A program made the translations under genes and the position numbers. Shown piece by piece: positions 49,529 through 52,482 of a stretch of 52,482 nt of DNA; within the stretch, counting starts at the first letter, position 1, and each line of letters begins with the position of its first letter. Source of the DNA: Candidatus Zixiibacteriota bacterium (lineage in GTDB: Bacteria > RBG-13-66-14 > B26-G2 > WVWN01); contig JAUWLW010000019.1 in the NCBI GenBank assembly GCA_030613505.1, positions 1 through 52,482 on the forward strand, written 5' to 3'. The notes beneath the pieces were generated by a model. That model saw only the letters and a list, made by a program, of their open reading frames with translations, did not search any database and was not told where the DNA came from.

Positions 49529-50187
49529 AATCCTGGGACGGCAGGCCGCTCGACTGGCGCAACAAGGCCACCGACCGCTTCGTCCTCCGGTGGATTAAGC
49601 GCTACCTCAGCGCGCCGGTAAGTCTACTGCTTAACCGCGTTCCGGGGGTCCGGCCTTGGACGGTAACCGCGGCGTCGGCCGTCTCGGGTGCCGCCGCCGG
49701 CGTCATCTTGGCGCTCGGCCACGGTTGGCAGGCCGGCGTCGTCGCCGCCGCGGCCCAAATCCTCGACGGCGTGGACGGCCAGCTCGCGCGCTTGAAGGGG
49801 ACGTCGAGCCGGTGCGGCGCGTACCTCGACTCGGTGCTCGACCGCGTCGTCGACGGCGCCATGGTCCTCGGAACGACGATATACCTCGTTCGGACGCCGC
49901 CGCCGTTCGCCCTCTACGTGCCGACGGTCCTCGCGCTCGGCGCCGTAGCCGTCGTCGCCTCGGGCCTGGTAAGTTACTCGGGCGCTCGAGCGGGCGAACT
50001 CGGCCTGAAGCTACCCGGCAGACCCACTCTCGCGAGCAAAGGGACGCGGATGGCCGTAATGGTACTTTGCGCATTTGCGACGCTCTTTTGGAAACACGCC
50101 CCCCTCGTGGCGTTGGCGTACCTCGCGGTGCATCCCGCGGCAACCGTCATCAACCGCGTCGCGCGCGCCCGTCTACCGGCTGAATAA
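49513..50187 (+). CDS. CDP-alcohol phosphatidyltransferase family membrane protein
   Basis: The 224-residue protein has the full family signature D-G-V-D-G-Q-L-A-R (D85, D88, G89, A92, R93) followed by G102, D106 and D110, with several membrane helices. These enzymes transfer a phosphoalcohol from a CDP-linked donor; the acceptor here (glycerol phosphate, inositol phosphate or other) is unclear. It overlaps the upstream gene by 16 nt in a different frame and has only a weak ribosome binding site, fitting coupled translation. Confidence 0.88.
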   Translation: MADELKSWDGRPLDWRNKATDRFVLRWIKRYLSAPVSLLLNRVPGVRPWTVTAASAVSGAAAGVILALGHGWQAGVVAAAAQILDGVDGQLARLKGTSSRCGAYLDSVLDRVVDGAMVLGTTIYLVRTPPPFALYVPTVLALGAVAVVASGLVSYSGARAGELGLKLPGRPTLASKGTRMAVMVLCAFATLFWKHAPLVALAYLAVHPAATVINRVARARLPAE

Positions 50188-50290
50188 GCTCCCCCTGCGC
50201 AATCCCGATTTACTGAAAAAACCCGGCAACTCTCCCCGCGAGCCGGGCCGACGTCCCGTAAATACCGCCGGCGCCCCGCCTAACTTTATA

Positions 50291-50320
50291 TTGGAACAAT
50301 TCGCATATTTAAATTATAAT
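50291..50320 (+). promoter_or_regulatory. Promoter of the M1 peptidase gene
   Basis: TTGGAA at 50291-50296, an 18-nt spacer and TATAAT at 50315-50320. The leader of about 50 nt ends in GGAGAA before the ATG at 50380. The flanking region is AT-rich. Confidence 0.65.
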
Positions 50321-50379
50321 TATTGTCTGGAAGCGAATTCACACCGCGCAAACAATGCTTAAATAGCTACGGAGAATCC

Positions 50380-52482
50380 ATGTCAACGTATAGAACGATA
50401 TTAATCGCGCTCGTATCTACGGCCGCCGCGGCCGCCGTCGCCACGCCGCCACCCCCCTACCTACCGAGCGCGCAGGACGAGCTGTTCTACGGTCACCTCT
50501 TCGAACCCCAGGCCCGAGGGCCGCTACTCCCGTCGAAAGCGTCGGGAAACTACGACGTCCGCAAATACACCATCACTATGACTATAGACGACCGGGCTCT
50601 GACGGTCGACGCGAAGACGACGACACGGGTACGGAGCAAGGAGGCGTCGCTCACGACGTTTTCGTTCGACTTCACGACGCTGCTAAAGGTAACGCGCGTC
50701 GCCCGGGCCGGCACGCCGCTCGCGTTCACCCACGCAAACGACCTCTTGACGATAACGCTCGACCGACCAATGGCCAACGGCGAAGATTTCGACGTCGACG
50801 TCGAGTATAACGGCAAGCCGGGCCGCGGCTTCTTCTTCACTACCGGCGGCGTCTTCACCTCCACCGAGATGAGCTACTCGCGCAACTGGTTCCCGTGCAA
50901 CGACCGCCCCGCCGACAAGGCCGACGACGGCGTCGAGCTCTACATAACGGTCCGCGACGACTGGTACGTGGCCTCCAACGGCCTTCTCGCCTGGAGCGCG
51001 CCGGCCGGCAAAGACAGCAGCCTCTTCCACTGGGCGTCACGTTACTCCATAGCTACCTACCTGGTCGCCATCGCCTGCGCCGATTACTACACCAGCTTCA
51101 ACCAAACGTGGCGAGGCATGCCCGTAAATTATTTCATTTACGGTCATCAAGTAAGTGCGGCGCCGATTTTCTTCGAACACCAACCCGACATGCTCGACTG
51201 CTTCGCCGCCAAGTTCGGCGACTACCCGTTCAAGGCGGAGAAGTACGGCGTGGCCGCGGTGAATATGACCAACTTCGGCGGGATGGAGAACCAGACCTGC
51301 ACCTTCATCCGCGCCAGCTACATAGGCCCCCACCACAACGGCGACCACCTCCTGGCCCACGAGCTCGCCCACGCCTGGTGGGGCGACATGGTAACGTGCG
51401 GCACGTGGAAGGATTTATGGTTGAACGAAGGCCAGGCTACCTACGCCGACGCGCTCTACACCGAGTATCGCTACGGCGACGCCGCGTTCCGCGGCCACAT
51501 GCGCTCGTACGCCAACAGCTACTTCCGTGAAGACGCGTCGCGCCGCTTTCCCATCTACGACCCGACGTACCCGTGGAGCGCGACCGTCTATCAAAAAGGG
51601 GCGTGGGTATTGCACATGCTCCGGCACCTTATGGGCGACGAAGACTTCTACCGCGCCTGGAACGATTACGGCGCCGCGCACAAGTACGGGACGGCCGTCA
51701 CCGACGACCTACAATACGAATTCGAGAAAGTGTACGGCGCCGACCTCGATTGGTACTTCGACCAGTGGGTCTACAAAGCCGGCTACCCCGAGTTTAAATA
51801 TTCCTGGGTCAAATCGGGCGGCAAAACCGTAAAAATAACCCTCGAGCAAGTGCAGGAGGTAACGCCGCTGACGCCGCTTTTTAAATGCCCGGTGGACCTC
51901 ACGTTCGCCACCCAAAGCGACGAAGAATATACCAAGACCGTGTGGGTTAGCGAGCGCAACCACACCTTCGAGTTCACGTTCCCCGAAGAGATATACTGGG
52001 TGTACTTCGACAAGGACGTCTGGTTGCTGCAGAAAAATACGGTCAATATCGGCATCGCCCTCGACTACTTCCGCGCGCGGCCGGCGGAAAGAGGCGTAAC
52101 TCTCTCGTGGGCTACTTCGGCCGAGAAGAACTTCGCCGGCTTCAACCTCTACCGGACGGAAGCGTCGGCCGCGGGAGATGATAACCGGTTAAAACTCAAC
52201 GCCGAACTCATAAAAGGTCGCTCGCCTTATCTCTTCGTAGACGAAGACGTCCAACCCGGCAACGAATACCGCTACTGGCTCGAAACCTTAGACCTGAGCG
52301 GGGCCCGGGAGACGTTCGGGCCGGCGGAAGTCCGGCTGCCTACGAAGCCGGCGGCCTTCGCCCTCTACCAGAACGCACCCAACCCCACGCGCGGGAAGAC
52401 GACGTTCACGTTCTCGCTAACCGCGGCGGGCCCGGGAGAGCTGGCCGTCTACGACCTCGCGGGCCGCGAGGTCTGGCGCCAC
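50380..52482 (+). CDS. Secreted M1-family metallopeptidase with type IX sorting domain (cut by window end)
   Basis: From the ATG at 50380, 701 codons stay open to the window end. They encode a signal peptide (about 1-21), an N-terminal beta domain, the substrate motif G-G-M-E-N, and the zinc site H-E-L-A-H (H327, H331) with the third ligand in N-E-G-Q-A (E350). An Fn3-like segment and the start of a type IX C-terminal domain follow (F-A-L-Y-Q-N-A-P-N-P, then V-Y-D-L-A-G-R-E-V-W). M1 enzymes remove N-terminal amino acids. The sorting domain matches that of the protein ending at 15646 and implies export through the SprA-type system. Confidence 0.9.
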   Translation, partial: MSTYRTILIALVSTAAAAAVATPPPPYLPSAQDELFYGHLFEPQARGPLLPSKASGNYDVRKYTITMTIDDRALTVDAKTTTRVRSKEASLTTFSFDFTTLLKVTRVARAGTPLAFTHANDLLTITLDRPMANGEDFDVDVEYNGKPGRGFFFTTGGVFTSTEMSYSRNWFPCNDRPADKADDGVELYITVRDDWYVASNGLLAWSAPAGKDSSLFHWASRYSIATYLVAIACADYYTSFNQTWRGMPVNYFIYGHQVSAAPIFFEHQPDMLDCFAAKFGDYPFKAEKYGVAAVNMTNFGGMENQTCTFIRASYIGPHHNGDHLLAHELAHAWWGDMVTCGTWKDLWLNEGQATYADALYTEYRYGDAAFRGHMRSYANSYFREDASRRFPIYDPTYPWSATVYQKGAWVLHMLRHLMGDEDFYRAWNDYGAAHKYGTAVTDDLQYEFEKVYGADLDWYFDQWVYKAGYPEFKYSWVKSGGKTVKITLEQVQEVTPLTPLFKCPVDLTFATQSDEEYTKTVWVSERNHTFEFTFPEEIYWVYFDKDVWLLQKNTVNIGIALDYFRARPAERGVTLSWATSAEKNFAGFNLYRTEASAAGDDNRLKLNAELIKGRSPYLFVDEDVQPGNEYRYWLETLDLSGARETFGPAEVRLPTKPAAFALYQNAPNPTRGKTTFTFSLTAAGPGELAVYDLAGREVWRH

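Noticed and set aside
50215-50250. GC-rich inverted repeat after the phosphatidyltransferase gene as a terminator
   Set aside because: No T-run follows on the plus strand; the adjacent run of A would suit the minus strand, which has no gene there.

Overview
This is a GC-rich stretch of a Gram-negative bacterial genome. Lipopolysaccharide export genes (lptF, lptG), a heptose-phosphate phosphatase (gmhB), lipoproteins and an outer-membrane SprA-like protein all imply an outer membrane. A SprA/Sov-type translocon, together with two secreted proteins carrying type IX secretion C-terminal domains, points to the Fibrobacterota-Chlorobi-Bacteroidota group or an allied uncultured phylum. The base composition and the other genes do not look like a classical Bacteroidota genome. 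That placement is inference; no rRNA gene is present to test it.

Layout. 1-844: the start of a cut-off gene and a secreted protein broken by an in-frame TGA. 1070-5607: a plus-strand run of FemAB-like ligase, methylglyoxal synthase, SH3/TPR lipoprotein, M23 peptidase and isochorismatase-like hydrolase. 5645-8638: mainly minus-strand enzymes (nitrilase family, SAM hydrolase, flavin reductase, NIF3 C-terminal-like protein). 8783-15646: an orphan PD-(D/E)XK nuclease, a tagged secreted protein between two copies of a promoter-leader repeat, two unknown secreted proteins and a type IX-sorted protein. 15705-17422: a minus-strand cassette of one DUF2089-like regulator and two SHOCT-like proteins. 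17606-22929: six tagged secreted proteins in a row. 23206-25839: an SPFH/zinc-ribbon protein with a small partner, and a double GNAT protein. 25949-33331: a tightly overlapped operon lptF-lptG-pyrK-pyrD-mutM-lipoprotein. 33421-35668: two tagged NHL propellers around a gene remnant. 35811-44261: a giant SprA-like protein followed by exbB-exbB-exbD-exbD. 44325-52482: gmhB, murJ, tRNA-Thr and tRNA-Phe bracketing three small secreted paralogues, a CPBP-like membrane protein, a PP-loop-like protein, a CDP-alcohol phosphatidyltransferase and an M1 peptidase cut by the window end.

The most notable signal is a short, almost invariant C-terminal tail, roughly P-x-S-[LVF]-G-[RK]-[ILV]-[KR]-[AG]-L-[YF]-x at the very end of the protein. 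It occurs on ten secreted proteins of at least three unrelated architectures. No cytoplasmic protein here carries it, and the two proteins with full type IX C-terminal domains show no such tail (the M1 peptidase's last residues lie outside the window). It behaves like a sorting or anchoring tag, possibly used by the SprA system encoded in the same window.

A second recurrent signal is promoters placed so close to the start codon that the mRNA should have little or no leader. Five clear cases have 7-9 nt between the -10 box and a GTG or ATG; the SprA-like gene has 12 nt. Other genes have ordinary Shine-Dalgarno sites, so both initiation modes seem to be in use.
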